A stretch of 64,000 bases of DNA from Anaerolineales bacterium (GCA_020634885.1 JACKAW010000007.1:128182-192181), one strand, 5' to 3'; counted from the first letter of the stretch, positions 27,189-36,819 are shown. Notes: generated by a model not told the origin, from the sequence alone. Numbers and translations are program-made.

Positions 27189-29549
27189 CTATTTTTTGAA
27201 AGTAAGAATAAACTCTGCTCCATTTTCAGAGTTTTCATTGTACAACAAGCTTCCACCCATTTCTTCCATGACCTCTTTTGCGTGATTTAATCCTAAGCCA
27301 GAGCCATCAGTGGTAGTGAAGCCGATTTGGAAAAGAAGGGGTATGTTTTTTTGAGGTACACCTTTACCATCATCTTTAAAACTTATTAATAAGTTTTCCT
27401 TATTGCTTTCAACAACAGAAACTACAATATTTTTCGACTTGTGCTTTCGAGAATTGCTTATCAAGTTGTCGAGAACGATGCTTACATTTACAGGGGCAAA
27501 TTCTGTTTCAAATTTATCTATACCATTAGGCGTAAACTCGATTGTAACTTTATTTTGGTATGGGTCCAATACAAAACCACCGTAAACATTCAAAAGATAT
27601 TCTCGAATATAGGATATTAAGTCTGCTTTTATTTCTTCTGCATCAGCGCGGAAGTTTGCCTTTGTGGCAAAACGGCTCACAGTAGATATTTTTTTTGCAG
27701 CATAACTAATTCTCTCTAAAGTGGCTTGAAGCATCTCCCTTTTTAATGGTTTGCTTTCGTCTCGCAATGATGAAAGCAAGTTTGCAGAAAATTGTTCAAT
27801 AGTTCTTGCATCTTGCCCGATTGTATGGTGAAGTTCGATAACATGTTGTAAATCTTTTGATAATACAGACTTCAGGAATATATTTTGTGTACTTACATCT
27901 TTTGCACTTTCCTGCGCCTGACGAGCAGTTTCTTCAGCTTCTTGAACTTTTTCATCTGCTTTCCTAGCTTTTTCCTCAGCCTTTTCAGCTCGGGCGCGTT
28001 CTTTCTCAGTCTCTGCCTCAGCTTCTTCTTTTGCCTTAGCAAGCACAGTTACTTGTTTCTTTGCGCGCCTAATTTCTTTATCTAACTCATTACTTCCTTG
28101 TTCTACTGCAATCCTCTCAAGGTTTTTCAACAAAGAAGTTACGCTCTCTGCAGACCTATTTTCTAAAATATTTAATACATCTTTGTTGTATCGTATATCA
28201 ACTACATCTTCTGATTGCGTCAACTTGACAATTAAGTCAAAGGTAAGTTGTCGTTGTTCAGAACTATCTTTATCAATCAATTCGGGAAACTCGCCTTGCG
28301 TCCCAAATTTCGCAAGATTGATAACAAAATTCTCAAGCCTTTTTAATGCATACTCAATAAATAATTCTTTAAGTGCTGCAAAAGCCTGATTTTTTATCAA
28401 TCCACCATCACGACTACTGGTCTCTTGGAATTCTGGATTTCTTCCATTGATTTCTATGCGCCCTGACAGGTCTCGATTACCTAGGAAACGAAAAATACCT
28501 TGTTGTTTCCTTCGATCGATTTCTAAAGAGTCATCTCCTACGTCACCAAAGGGATGAACCCTAAACCCGTTTTTGTAAAGAAAGACAGAGCCATACTTAA
28601 CTGGTGGAAGTCCCATGCGCCGAGTAAAGGAAGATTTCGCAGATCTATTAAGATGAAAAAGGCTTATTTGTATATCAAACAATATCCCCTTGTATGGGTT
28701 ATGCTCCATCAACTCGTAAATGAGGGTTCCACGATCATTCAATTTCGTAATTAATGTATCACCATCTCTATCAATTTCCAATTGAATTTGAGTAGTTTTA
28801 AGTTCTAAAGCTTCAAAGAGAAAATTTCTTACTGGTCCATTAACTATATTCCATGGTTCTTCTGGCTTTGTCTTTCTTAAGATATTATCTTCTTCAATTT
28901 CTTCAGGTGCAGAAAGAGAAACTACAAACCTTTCAACATCATTTTCTTGGTGCGGATTAATTAGTCGTTCAAGAGATTGACGCAACTTAAGGAGTTTTTC
29001 TCGATTCCAGTCAGAACTTCTTAGTTCAGAAATTTCAAGTATTGTGCCACCTTGAAGTTTAGGAATTGGATTATTTTTTGATTGAGTTAGTTGAGCCTTT
29101 ATTGTATGAAACTCTACTTCAGCATCTTTTTCAAAATCACTCCAATCAACATCTAGGACATGCCAAGTATCTTCCTTTTTTTTCTTTGTAGTAAGTTTAA
29201 GCTTGGCGCCCAACCTATCGCATGAAAAACGTCCAATCCCTTTTGCACCAGCGTATATACGGTTTGATTTGATTTTGTCCCGATAGTCTTGCTCAAGTTT
29301 TTTTGCAGAGTAAGCAACGAAAAGCCACTTATTCTTTAGGTCATCATCGTTCATTCCGTCGCCGTTATCTTTAATAACAACGCGCGGGTTATCCGATTTT
29401 AGCCCCTCAAAAATAATCTCAACCTCTCTAGCATTTGCATCAAAGGCGTTTTTGACAAGCTCATAGACAGCAATAAAATCATCCGTAATCAATTCTTTAC
29501 CGATGATATTTTTTAAAGCTGAACTGATCTTGAAAGTTACGTTTGTCAT
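27189..29549 (-). CDS. Double GHKL protein: MORC/Hsp90-like ATPase plus histidine-kinase-like C-terminus
   Basis: This 786-residue protein has two GHKL ATP-binding modules. The first (residues 1-220) has YELVKNAFDANA (N box), IKDNGDGMND (G1) and GAKGIGRFSCDRLG (G2), as in MutL/Hsp90/MORC-type ATPases. A long Ala/Glu/Lys coiled coil lies at about 470-545. It leads to VIELHHTIGQDA, a possible phospho-acceptor His box. The protein ends in a kinase-type GHKL fold with DNLISNSRKHKSK (N box), FKDDGKGVP (G1) and GFTTTDGSGLGL (G2). The layout suggests a sensor that changes shape with DNA or protein and phosphorylates the downstream receiver protein. Its ATG overlaps the methyltransferase stop (ATGA). 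Confidence 0.75.
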   Translation of the reverse strand: MTNVTFKISSALKNIIGKELITDDFIAVYELVKNAFDANAREVEIIFEGLKSDNPRVVIKDNGDGMNDDDLKNKWLFVAYSAKKLEQDYRDKIKSNRIYAGAKGIGRFSCDRLGAKLKLTTKKKKEDTWHVLDVDWSDFEKDAEVEFHTIKAQLTQSKNNPIPKLQGGTILEISELRSSDWNREKLLKLRQSLERLINPHQENDVERFVVSLSAPEEIEEDNILRKTKPEEPWNIVNGPVRNFLFEALELKTTQIQLEIDRDGDTLITKLNDRGTLIYELMEHNPYKGILFDIQISLFHLNRSAKSSFTRRMGLPPVKYGSVFLYKNGFRVHPFGDVGDDSLEIDRRKQQGIFRFLGNRDLSGRIEINGRNPEFQETSSRDGGLIKNQAFAALKELFIEYALKRLENFVINLAKFGTQGEFPELIDKDSSEQRQLTFDLIVKLTQSEDVVDIRYNKDVLNILENRSAESVTSLLKNLERIAVEQGSNELDKEIRRAKKQVTVLAKAKEEAEAETEKERARAEKAEEKARKADEKVQEAEETARQAQESAKDVSTQNIFLKSVLSKDLQHVIELHHTIGQDARTIEQFSANLLSSLRDESKPLKREMLQATLERISYAAKKISTVSRFATKANFRADAEEIKADLISYIREYLLNVYGGFVLDPYQNKVTIEFTPNGIDKFETEFAPVNVSIVLDNLISNSRKHKSKNIVVSVVESNKENLLISFKDDGKGVPQKNIPLLFQIGFTTTDGSGLGLNHAKEVMEEMGGSLLYNENSENGAEFILTFKK

Positions 29550-30745
29550 TTTTTAAGAGCCTTGGTTATAGCTATCCCAACTTGTTCTGCAAAAAGCGGC
29601 GGCACTGCATTTCCTACTTGGGTGTACCGTGGAGTTTGTTTGACCCTTCTTGGTCCACCTGTTGTATATGGTCCTTTGAATTCAAACCAATCAGGGAAGG
29701 TTTGAAGCCTCGCACATTCGCGGACAGTCATTACCCTTGGTTCAGAGTAATGAACAAAATCATCTGGGATAGTAGTGATTGTAAGGGAAGGTTGCTCTGG
29801 GTCAAGAACGGTAACATTTCGCTTTTTAATACCATATTCTTTTCTTGCTTCGCCCATAATACGCTTATTTCGTGGCGCTTCATCGAGTAAATAACTAAAA
29901 ACCTTTTCAGCTTCTTCTGTGTGGTTTACAAACCTATGACTATCAGGAAGATAATTTTCCTTTTTAGGCACACGAAGATATTTCTGAAGATTTGTTTGAG
30001 CCTTTGATGAGATGCCAGACATAAAGCCTTTTGTGTCTGGGCAAATATCTGTGCCATGAATACTTTCTAAGTCTGAAAGGGCTTGTTGGGTTGTAGTCCG
30101 TTCTGGAATTCCCCTGGATTTTAGGAAGTCCTTGCGCCCATCGAATAAATCCTTGAAAATCTTGTCTGCAAACCCCTCACGGGTAGCAATCACAATGAAG
30201 CGTTTCCTGCGTTGCGGAACCCCAAATTCAGACATATCAATCAATTCACCGCGAGCATCGGTATAACCAAGTTTGTGAAGTTCGCTAATAACAATCTCGG
30301 AATATGCGAGTTTTTTATGCTTCTTTGAATTCGAAAATTTCAAAGTAAAGCCATACACATTTTCAAACATAATAACGCGCGGTCGCACAATCTTTACAAA
30401 GTCTAAATAGGAATGAATCAGCTTATTGCGCTTATCAGAAGCACGTCGTTCCCCTGCCATTGAAAAACCTTGGCAAGGAGGTCCGCCCACAACAAGGTCA
30501 ACTTGCCCGCGAAGTTTATGAAGTTCTTTTCCTTCTTTTGAAAGTAAGCTGTTAATATCCCAATTTTTCTCAGGAAGCCAACCAGGCCATTTAAAGTGTT
30601 TATGAGTATCAATAAGGTTATATTTCAGGGTCGAAAAGGCATCTGGGTTTTTCTCAACTGCAAACAAACCTTGTAACCCCGCTTTGTGCAGGCCAAGGCT
30701 GATTCCACCGCATCCCGCGAATAGATCAACATACTTGACTGTCAT
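29546..30745 (-). CDS. DNA (cytosine-5-)-methyltransferase
   Basis: This 399-residue Dcm-type enzyme makes 5-methylcytosine. All main motifs are in order: I (VDLFAGCGGISLGL), IV (VGGPPCQGFS, catalytic C91), VI (MFENV), VIII (FGVPQRRKRFIV), IX (RECARLQTFPDWFEF) and X (QVGNAVPP). The target recognition region lies about 200-310; the target sequence cannot be read. No restriction endonuclease gene adjoins it. Instead it is the first gene of an operon with an ATPase/kinase-like protein and a REC-HEPN protein, with a 4-base overlap to the former. It is AT-rich compared with dnaE and hom on either side. Confidence 0.93.
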   Translation of the reverse strand: MTVKYVDLFAGCGGISLGLHKAGLQGLFAVEKNPDAFSTLKYNLIDTHKHFKWPGWLPEKNWDINSLLSKEGKELHKLRGQVDLVVGGPPCQGFSMAGERRASDKRNKLIHSYLDFVKIVRPRVIMFENVYGFTLKFSNSKKHKKLAYSEIVISELHKLGYTDARGELIDMSEFGVPQRRKRFIVIATREGFADKIFKDLFDGRKDFLKSRGIPERTTTQQALSDLESIHGTDICPDTKGFMSGISSKAQTNLQKYLRVPKKENYLPDSHRFVNHTEEAEKVFSYLLDEAPRNKRIMGEARKEYGIKKRNVTVLDPEQPSLTITTIPDDFVHYSEPRVMTVRECARLQTFPDWFEFKGPYTTGGPRRVKQTPRYTQVGNAVPPLFAEQVGIAITKALKK

Positions 30746-31001
30746 TTCAATATTTTACCTTAACTGAACACAAATTCTAGGAATAGTGATTTGTGTTTTT
30801 GAGTCGATGGTTGTGTGCATAGTCCGTCCTTTTTCAGTTCAAACAAAATAATTTTACCTTGCCAGCATTACAATCTCCTCATGATCACCCTCCCCTTCTT
30901 CAACTTGCCATGCAAACAACACCCCTGTCATTGAAGTCGGAAACATCACTTTCACACGAACGAATGATATAGTAGTTTAAAATAGTTCTCAGGAGAAAAA
31001 T

Positions 31002-32036
31002 ATGCACTACAACCTCGCGCTCATTGGTTTTGGGAATGTTGCCCGCTCGCTGGCTCGTCTGCTCGTCCGCAAACAGGATGTGTTGAAATCGAAACATGAT
31101 GTCACGTTCTCGTTCACCGGAATTTCCACCGGTCAGCATGGACATGCTGTTAACCCGAATGGGTTGGATATCGAAAAAGCATTGGATTTAGTGGAAAGTG
31201 GAAAATCCATCGACTCAATCTCCAGTTCTCCAATCTCTGATTCTCTTTCCGTCATCAAGAACTCCGCCGCCAACTTTATGTTCGAGAACTCCCCCGTCAA
31301 CACGCAGACGGGTCAGCCTGCCATTGACCACATCCGCACGGCGTTGGAATTGGGAATGCACGTCAGCACGGCGAATAAAGGTCCGGTCGTGCATGGGTAT
31401 CGCGAATTGACCGCGTTAGCGGCATCGAAGGGAAAAATCTTCCGGCACGAATCTGCGGTCTTGGGCGGCGCACCCGTTTTCTCGGTCATGCGTGAGGCGT
31501 TTCCGTTGGCAGAACTTGAATCCTTCAAAGGTATCTTCAACGCCACCACCAATGTCATCCTCTCCAGAATGGAAAGCGGCGAGACCTATGAGCAGGCGCT
31601 CGCCTACGCCCAGAAGATTGGTCTGGCTGAAACCGACCCCACCAACGACGTGGACGGTTGGGATGCCGCCATCAAGGTCGCTTCCCTTGTGACCGTGTTG
31701 TGGGATACGCCCATGACCCCGCAGCAAGTGAATCCCACTGGCATTCGCGGCATTACAAGCGAAATGATCGCCAACGCCAAAGCCGAAGGCAAGCGCTATA
31801 AACTGGTTTGTTCTGCTGAAAAAGTGAACGGCGAGATCAAGGTGGGAGTCGCCCCGCAACTGGTCGACTCGACTTCACCGCTCTATGGCATGATGAATTC
31901 CAGCACGGGCATCACCTTCCGCACCGATGTCATCATTGACTATTCCATCGTCCTCTCGGAAAAACCCGGCATGACCGGTGGACCGGTGGAGACGGCGTAT
32001 GGTCTCTTTGCCGATTTTGTGAATACGGTGAAATAA
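31002..32036 (+). CDS. hom: Homoserine dehydrogenase
   Basis: This 344-residue enzyme reduces aspartate semialdehyde to homoserine (Thr/Met/Ile pathway). The Rossmann start NLALIGFGNVARSLARLL binds NAD(P). STANKGPV, GGAPVF and GLAETDPTNDVDGWDAAIK contain the catalytic Asp and Lys region of the family. It is shorter than enzymes with a C-terminal ACT domain, so no built-in threonine feedback domain is expected. AGGAG precedes the ATG. It is monocistronic, followed by a hairpin. Confidence 0.93.
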   Translation: MHYNLALIGFGNVARSLARLLVRKQDVLKSKHDVTFSFTGISTGQHGHAVNPNGLDIEKALDLVESGKSIDSISSSPISDSLSVIKNSAANFMFENSPVNTQTGQPAIDHIRTALELGMHVSTANKGPVVHGYRELTALAASKGKIFRHESAVLGGAPVFSVMREAFPLAELESFKGIFNATTNVILSRMESGETYEQALAYAQKIGLAETDPTNDVDGWDAAIKVASLVTVLWDTPMTPQQVNPTGIRGITSEMIANAKAEGKRYKLVCSAEKVNGEIKVGVAPQLVDSTSPLYGMMNSSTGITFRTDVIIDYSIVLSEKPGMTGGPVETAYGLFADFVNTVK

Positions 32037-32087
32037 TAATTTGCAATAAAAAAATCTTTTTGTTTCACTATCGTGATAAGGTAGCAA

Positions 32088-32131
32088 ATAAGAGCCTTTG
32101 TGTTTACAATGGTAAATACAAAGGCTCTTAT
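32088..32131 (+). terminator. Hairpin between hom and the GGDEF gene, overlapping the latter's start
   Basis: AATAAGAGCCTTTGT is mirrored by ACAAAGGCTCTTAT, with GTTTAC and GTAAAT extending the stem inward. It may terminate hom transcripts. The chosen GGDEF start codon and its AAAGG lie in the descending arm, so the fold could also hide that start. Confidence 0.55.
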
Positions 32132-33668
32132 GACACCTCCAAACATTTTATATAGCACAGCGCTCTTAACCGCGGGGTTATGCTGTTTTATTGTTGGGCT
32201 ATTGGTCTTACAAAGGCGTCCGTTCACCCCGGGTTCAGTTCCATTAATGGTGTTTATCCTTGCCATGTGCTGGTGGGATGTTTCATACGGCATTTTCTGG
32301 GGCGGCGTTATAAAACCTTCACCTTATTTCTGGTTGGATATTAGTTACATCGGGGTGGTGATCGTCCCTGCAACGTTCTTTGTTTTCGCCATGCAAATTT
32401 CAGGGCAGCAGGAATGGCTGAAAAAACCGTTCCTGATCGGTTTGTATGTAGAACCGTTACTGGTGCTCCTGTTGATGTGGACCGATCCCTTGCACAACTT
32501 GTTCTTTGCCGGGAAACGGTTGGAAAACACCGGTATGATCTTGAATGCAGGTCCGGTATTTTGGGGGAATGTTGTGTATTCTTATTTATTACTATTCGTG
32601 ACGTTCATTTTGCTGGTGCGTAGATTCATGGCTACCTCAGGCATTTATCGCCGCCAGCTTGGGGTTGTGATCGCCGGAGCCGGCGTTACCTGGCTAAACA
32701 GCTTTATTTTTATCGCGGGTTTAAGTCCTTTCCCCAATGCTGATAACACGCCCTTTTCGTTTACGCTTGCCGCTTTTGCATTTGCCTATGCCTTGCTGCG
32801 TTATCGCATGTTGGATGTTGTGCCGGTTGCACGCGATACGTTGATTGAAGGCATGAGCGACGGGGTATTAGTCCTCGATGCAAATAATCGGATCGTGGAC
32901 ATGAACCCTGAAGCGGGCAAACTGTTATCTACTTCACCCGCCGGTGCAATTGGCAGGCAGGTGGAGGAAGTTTTCTCTCACTGGGTAGACATCGATCAGG
33001 GGTCTGTGAAAACATCAAAGACCCGCGCGGAAGTTCTAATCGAAAAAGAAATGAACACCTACCTTGACCTTCAAATTTCCCCGCTCTTCGACAAGCGCAG
33101 GAATTTTATTGGGCGTCTGGTTGTATGGCACGATATTTCGAACTTGAAAAAAATTCAAGCCGATCTTGAAAAGCTCGCCACACAGGACTCGCTGACGCAC
33201 GCCTACAATCGGCGGCATTTTTATACGCTGGCAGAAGTGGAAATTCAACGCTCCCTCCGTTCTCAATTGCCGTTCTCAGTGATATTGGTGGATATTGATC
33301 ACTTCAAGGACGTGAACGATAAGTATGGACACAAAGCCGGAGATCAAGCGCTGGTTCATTTTACAAAGGTCTGCATACAAAACCTGCGCCAGGTGGATAT
33401 TTTTGCGAGGTTTGGCGGCGAAGAATTTGTCATTGTGCTGCCCGAAACAGCCATGGATCAAGCCAAAGTGACCGCCGAACGGATTCGAAAGATCGTAGAA
33501 AGCGCCGCATTAAACATTGACGATCAACAGCTAAAGATCACTGCCAGCTTCGGCGTTTCTACATTCAAGAGCGAAGAAGATACATTGGAGCACCTGCTTC
33601 AAAAAGCCGACAAAGCCTTGTATGCCGCAAAAAACAAGGGACGGAATCGGGTCGTCTGCGCGGAGTGA
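32130..33668 (+). CDS. Membrane-bound PAS-GGDEF diguanylate cyclase
   Basis: This protein of about 512 residues has an N-terminal block of seven hydrophobic segments (7TM histidine-kinase-type sensor region, about residues 1-215) and a PAS-like domain (about 228-330, ARDTLIEGMSDGVLVLDANN). The GGDEF domain has LATQDSLTHAYNRRHF, DIDHFKDVNDKYGH and FARFGGEEFVIVLPET. GGEEF is an active-type signature for making c-di-GMP. RQVD lies five residues before it as an inhibitory I-site. I preferred the ATG at 32130 (AAAGG upstream); GTG 32100 and ATG 32109 are alternatives inside the hairpin. The ligand of the membrane part is unknown. Confidence 0.88.
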   Translation: MTPPNILYSTALLTAGLCCFIVGLLVLQRRPFTPGSVPLMVFILAMCWWDVSYGIFWGGVIKPSPYFWLDISYIGVVIVPATFFVFAMQISGQQEWLKKPFLIGLYVEPLLVLLLMWTDPLHNLFFAGKRLENTGMILNAGPVFWGNVVYSYLLLFVTFILLVRRFMATSGIYRRQLGVVIAGAGVTWLNSFIFIAGLSPFPNADNTPFSFTLAAFAFAYALLRYRMLDVVPVARDTLIEGMSDGVLVLDANNRIVDMNPEAGKLLSTSPAGAIGRQVEEVFSHWVDIDQGSVKTSKTRAEVLIEKEMNTYLDLQISPLFDKRRNFIGRLVVWHDISNLKKIQADLEKLATQDSLTHAYNRRHFYTLAEVEIQRSLRSQLPFSVILVDIDHFKDVNDKYGHKAGDQALVHFTKVCIQNLRQVDIFARFGGEEFVIVLPETAMDQAKVTAERIRKIVESAALNIDDQQLKITASFGVSTFKSEEDTLEHLLQKADKALYAAKNKGRNRVVCAE

Positions 33669-33760
33669 AGTTTTCAAACAACGCCATAAAAGCAGGGACG
33701 GTATTAACGCGGTACTCAGGCGGGATATATATAATCGAATATTCCATGTATAAAAAAGCC

Positions 33761-33793
33761 AGCAGACAGTCACTTAAAAAGTGACTGTCTGCT
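33761..33793. repeat. Hairpin of the GACAGTCAC family, copy 2
   Basis: A perfect 15-bp stem (AGCAGACAGTCACTT) with a three-base loop lies between the GGDEF gene and the DUF1800 gene. It shares the GACAGTCACT core with hairpins at 26179-26221 and 52260-52292. Confidence 0.7.
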
Positions 33794-33808
33794 TAAAGCG
33801 AGGAACTC

Positions 33809-35536
33809 ATGCAAACAAGAAAACTAACCCGAAGAGATTTCCTGAAACTAAGCGGCACATTCGCGGCGACATCTGCGCTGGCGGCTTGCGCCCCGGGAGA
33901 GGAAACGCCCACCGCCGCTCCGTTCGAATCGACGGGACAAAGCCCGGTCATCCAACCCGAAGCGCAAACGCAACTGCCGCCCGTACCAATGGCGATCCTT
34001 GCCTTAAGCCGCCTCACCTTCGGCATCCGCCCGGGTGACGTGGACGCCTTCAACGCGCTCGGCTCCAGTGACGACGAACGGCTGCTGAACTTTATCAACC
34101 AGCAGCTCAACCCCGACACATTGGATGACAGCGATTTCGAAAACCGTTACAACAATGCCGGTTTTGAAACCCTGTATAAATCGCATGAACAGATCTACGC
34201 GGATCACATTGCCTCCAACCCCTACGACTCGAATGATGATGCCTACTGGGAATGGTACAGCAAACCCGCGTACGAATTGGCAGATGCCACCGTGCTTCGG
34301 GCTGTTCACAGCAAAAAGCAACTGGTCGAACTGCTTGCCGATTTCTGGCACAACCATTTCAACGTCTATTTCTGGCAGGATGACGGCGTACCGTTGCTTG
34401 CCTCATACAACCGTGACGTGCTGAGAACGCACATGCTGGGCAACTTCCGGCAAATGCTGGAGGCGGTGGCGAAACACCCGTCCATGCTGTATTACCTGAA
34501 CCAGAACAATAGCAGTGATGCTGGTCCCAATGAAAATTTTGCGCGCGAGTTGTTCGAGTTACACACTCTCGGCGCAGAGAATTACCTGGGGGTGCGCGAC
34601 CCGAACTCAGTGGAAAAAGATGCGAATGGGATCGCCATCGGCTATGTGGATAACGACGTCTACGAAGCGGCGCGATGTTTTACCGGCTGGCGCATTGATG
34701 ACGACCTCGGCGATTGGGAAGACGGTATCGAGAAGACCGGCAACTTCCTGTATTACAAACCCTGGCACGACCGCTTCAATAAACTGGTGCTGGGCAGATA
34801 CATTCCCGCCGATCAGGAAGATCTGAAAGACGGCTACGATGTACTCGACCTGCTCGCCAGTCACCCGGGTACGGCGCGTCATATCGCAAGAAAACTGTGC
34901 CGCAGGTTTATTTCAGACGTTCCGCCAGAGTCGCTTGTTCAGGCGGCAGCCGATACCTTTCTTCAATATAAAGATGCCCCCGACCAACTCAAGCGCGTGA
35001 TGGAGACGATCCTGCTTTCTGCGGAGTTCAAAGCCAGTTGGGGCGGAAAGGTCAAACGTCCGTTCGAGGCGGCAATGTCCATGATGCGCGCGCTCAACTC
35101 CGACTTCACCCGCATCCCCGGCGGGGTTCACTGGATGCTTGGTCTGATGGGGCAGGCATTGTTCGAGCGCCGCCCGCCCGATGGCTATCCCGATATGCGT
35201 GAAGCCTGGGCAAACTCCATGTCTTTACTTTTTGAGTGGAACTTTGCCGTGGGGCTGACCGAGAACTGGCTGGATGATGACGATACCGGCTACAAAATCC
35301 GCTCGGATGTGATGGCTCAAACCCCGGCGGAGATTCGAAGCGCTTCTTCCCTAGCCGATTATTGGATTCAAAGAATCCTGAACCGTTCTCTCCCCGAAGC
35401 CAGCCGCAATGCCGTTGTAGCTGTGATGGCGCAGGAATACGGTTGGGACGAAACCTTGACCGAAGAGCATGTGCAATATGTTTTGCCAGCGATGATCGAA
35501 GTGATCTTAATGAGCCCTGATTTTCAATGGAGATGA
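33809..35536 (+). CDS. Tat-exported DUF1800 family protein
   Basis: This 575-residue protein starts with a twin-arginine signal (KLTRRDFLKLSGTFAATSAL) followed by a lipobox-like LAAC, so it is probably a Tat-exported lipoprotein. The body fits DUF1800: LSRLTFGIRPGDVDAFNALG, LLADFWHNHFNVYF, NFARELFELHTLG and ARCFTGWR. These proteins are usually encoded next to a DUF1501 partner, as here four bases downstream, and are thought to act together at the cell surface. The biochemical role is not established. GCGAGGAA precedes the ATG. Confidence 0.9.
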   Translation: MQTRKLTRRDFLKLSGTFAATSALAACAPGEETPTAAPFESTGQSPVIQPEAQTQLPPVPMAILALSRLTFGIRPGDVDAFNALGSSDDERLLNFINQQLNPDTLDDSDFENRYNNAGFETLYKSHEQIYADHIASNPYDSNDDAYWEWYSKPAYELADATVLRAVHSKKQLVELLADFWHNHFNVYFWQDDGVPLLASYNRDVLRTHMLGNFRQMLEAVAKHPSMLYYLNQNNSSDAGPNENFARELFELHTLGAENYLGVRDPNSVEKDANGIAIGYVDNDVYEAARCFTGWRIDDDLGDWEDGIEKTGNFLYYKPWHDRFNKLVLGRYIPADQEDLKDGYDVLDLLASHPGTARHIARKLCRRFISDVPPESLVQAAADTFLQYKDAPDQLKRVMETILLSAEFKASWGGKVKRPFEAAMSMMRALNSDFTRIPGGVHWMLGLMGQALFERRPPDGYPDMREAWANSMSLLFEWNFAVGLTENWLDDDDTGYKIRSDVMAQTPAEIRSASSLADYWIQRILNRSLPEASRNAVVAVMAQEYGWDETLTEEHVQYVLPAMIEVILMSPDFQWR

Positions 35537-35540
35537 CCAT

Positions 35541-36764
35541 ATGAAACCCGCCCTTACCCGCCGACAATTTTTACAGGGATGCTCCGCCGCCATTGCCGCA
35601 ATGTCTGGCGCAAAACTCACCAACCTCGCCTTTGCCAAACAGGATAATCCATCTGATACTTTGGTGGTCGTCTTTTTGCGCGGCGGCTGGGATGCGCTCA
35701 ATGTCGTCCCGCCGATGGATGGCGATGATCGCGGCTTTTATGAAAAAGCCCGCCCTGATATCAAGATCCAAAACCTGTTACGTTTGAACGATCAATTTGG
35801 TTTGCACCCTGCCATGTCGCCGCTGTATGACCTGTACCAGCAGGGCAAAGCGGGTGTCATTCATGCTGTCGGTTTGAACTACGACACGCGCAGTCACTTT
35901 GATGCGCAGGAATACATTGAATTGGGAACACCCGGCGCAAAGAACACTGCCTCCGGCTGGATCACCCGTCACTTGCAGGCGACGGGCATTTCATCCATCC
36001 TGCCTGTTGTATCCACCTCGGGGCAGCCGACTTCGGTATTAAATTTTGTACCCACCGTCAGCCTGAGCACGCCCGATGAATTCTCGCTGTGGGATAACGG
36101 CTTACGCGACTCGCATACCAACGCGTTACGCACAATGTATGCAGGCGAAAGTCTCGTCCACCGAGCCGGGTTGCGCACATTAGATGCATTGGACATCGTC
36201 CGCCCGTTGACCGGCGGCGAATACCAGCCGTCGAACGGCGCCTATTACAACGATGATGATTTCGGGCGTCAATTGAAAACCGTTGCCCAAATGATCAAGC
36301 TGGATGCCGGTCTGCGTGTCGCCGCCGTGGACTTTGGCGGTTGGGATACGCACGAATATCAAAATGACCACGATGGCGGCTACATGGCTGATCTGTTGAA
36401 TAGTCTCGCCTCGGGGTTGGCAAACTTCTACCTCGACCTTGATTCAGGCTACACCAACAAATTATCTGTGGTTGTCATTAGTGAATTTGGGCGGCGGCTG
36501 GTTCAGAACGAATCCTACGGCACCGATCACGGTCACGGCAGTGTGATGCTTACGCTGGGGGGCAGCGTCAATGGCGGACAGGTCTTCGGGCAATTCCCCG
36601 GGTTGCAAAACGATCAACTTTACGACCGCGCCGACCTTGCCATCACCACCGATTACCGCTCGGTCTTGAGCGAATTACTTGCCAAACGCATGGGCAATGC
36701 GGATATTGAATCGGTGTTCCCTGGTTTTTCGCAGGGGTATAACCCGTTGGGAATTTACCAGTAG
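35541..36764 (+). CDS. Tat-exported DUF1501 family protein
   Basis: This 407-residue partner of the upstream DUF1800 protein has a twin-arginine signal, TRRQFLQGCSAAIAAMSG. The core shows VVVFLRGGWDALNVVPP, LNYDTRSHFDAQEYIELG, VDFGGWDTHEYQNDHDGG and VISEFGRRLVQNESYGTDHG. These Asp/His motifs recall the alkaline phosphatase/sulfatase superfamily to which DUF1501 is related. It begins four bases after the upstream stop and overlaps no other gene. The substrate is unknown. Confidence 0.9.
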   Translation: MKPALTRRQFLQGCSAAIAAMSGAKLTNLAFAKQDNPSDTLVVVFLRGGWDALNVVPPMDGDDRGFYEKARPDIKIQNLLRLNDQFGLHPAMSPLYDLYQQGKAGVIHAVGLNYDTRSHFDAQEYIELGTPGAKNTASGWITRHLQATGISSILPVVSTSGQPTSVLNFVPTVSLSTPDEFSLWDNGLRDSHTNALRTMYAGESLVHRAGLRTLDALDIVRPLTGGEYQPSNGAYYNDDDFGRQLKTVAQMIKLDAGLRVAAVDFGGWDTHEYQNDHDGGYMADLLNSLASGLANFYLDLDSGYTNKLSVVVISEFGRRLVQNESYGTDHGHGSVMLTLGGSVNGGQVFGQFPGLQNDQLYDRADLAITTDYRSVLSELLAKRMGNADIESVFPGFSQGYNPLGIYQ

Positions 36765-36782
36765 GCAGCTTTTGTTCGCAGG

Positions 36783-36818
36783 AAAATGCGTCGTCCCAAA
36801 CCTGAGGCGGCGCATTTT
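36783..36818. terminator. Terminator between DUF1501 gene and convergent DUF1304 gene
   Basis: AAAATGCGTCGTC pairs with GGCGGCGCATTTT (two G-U pairs) around a ten-base loop, followed by a T run on the plus strand. Confidence 0.75.
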
Positions 36819-36819
36819 T

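Noticed and set aside
29546..30745. Classical type II restriction-modification system
   Set aside because: The methyltransferase is clear, but neither adjoining gene shows an endonuclease motif such as PD-(D/E)xK or HNH; the partners are ATPase/kinase-like and REC-HEPN.
30746..31001. Restriction gene or regulator upstream of the methyltransferase
   Set aside because: The 256 bases hold only short frames without ribosome binding sites, so it is probably the divergent promoter region.
32037..32131. c-di-GMP riboswitch before the GGDEF gene
   Set aside because: Only one simple hairpin is present, with none of the conserved GEMM elements.
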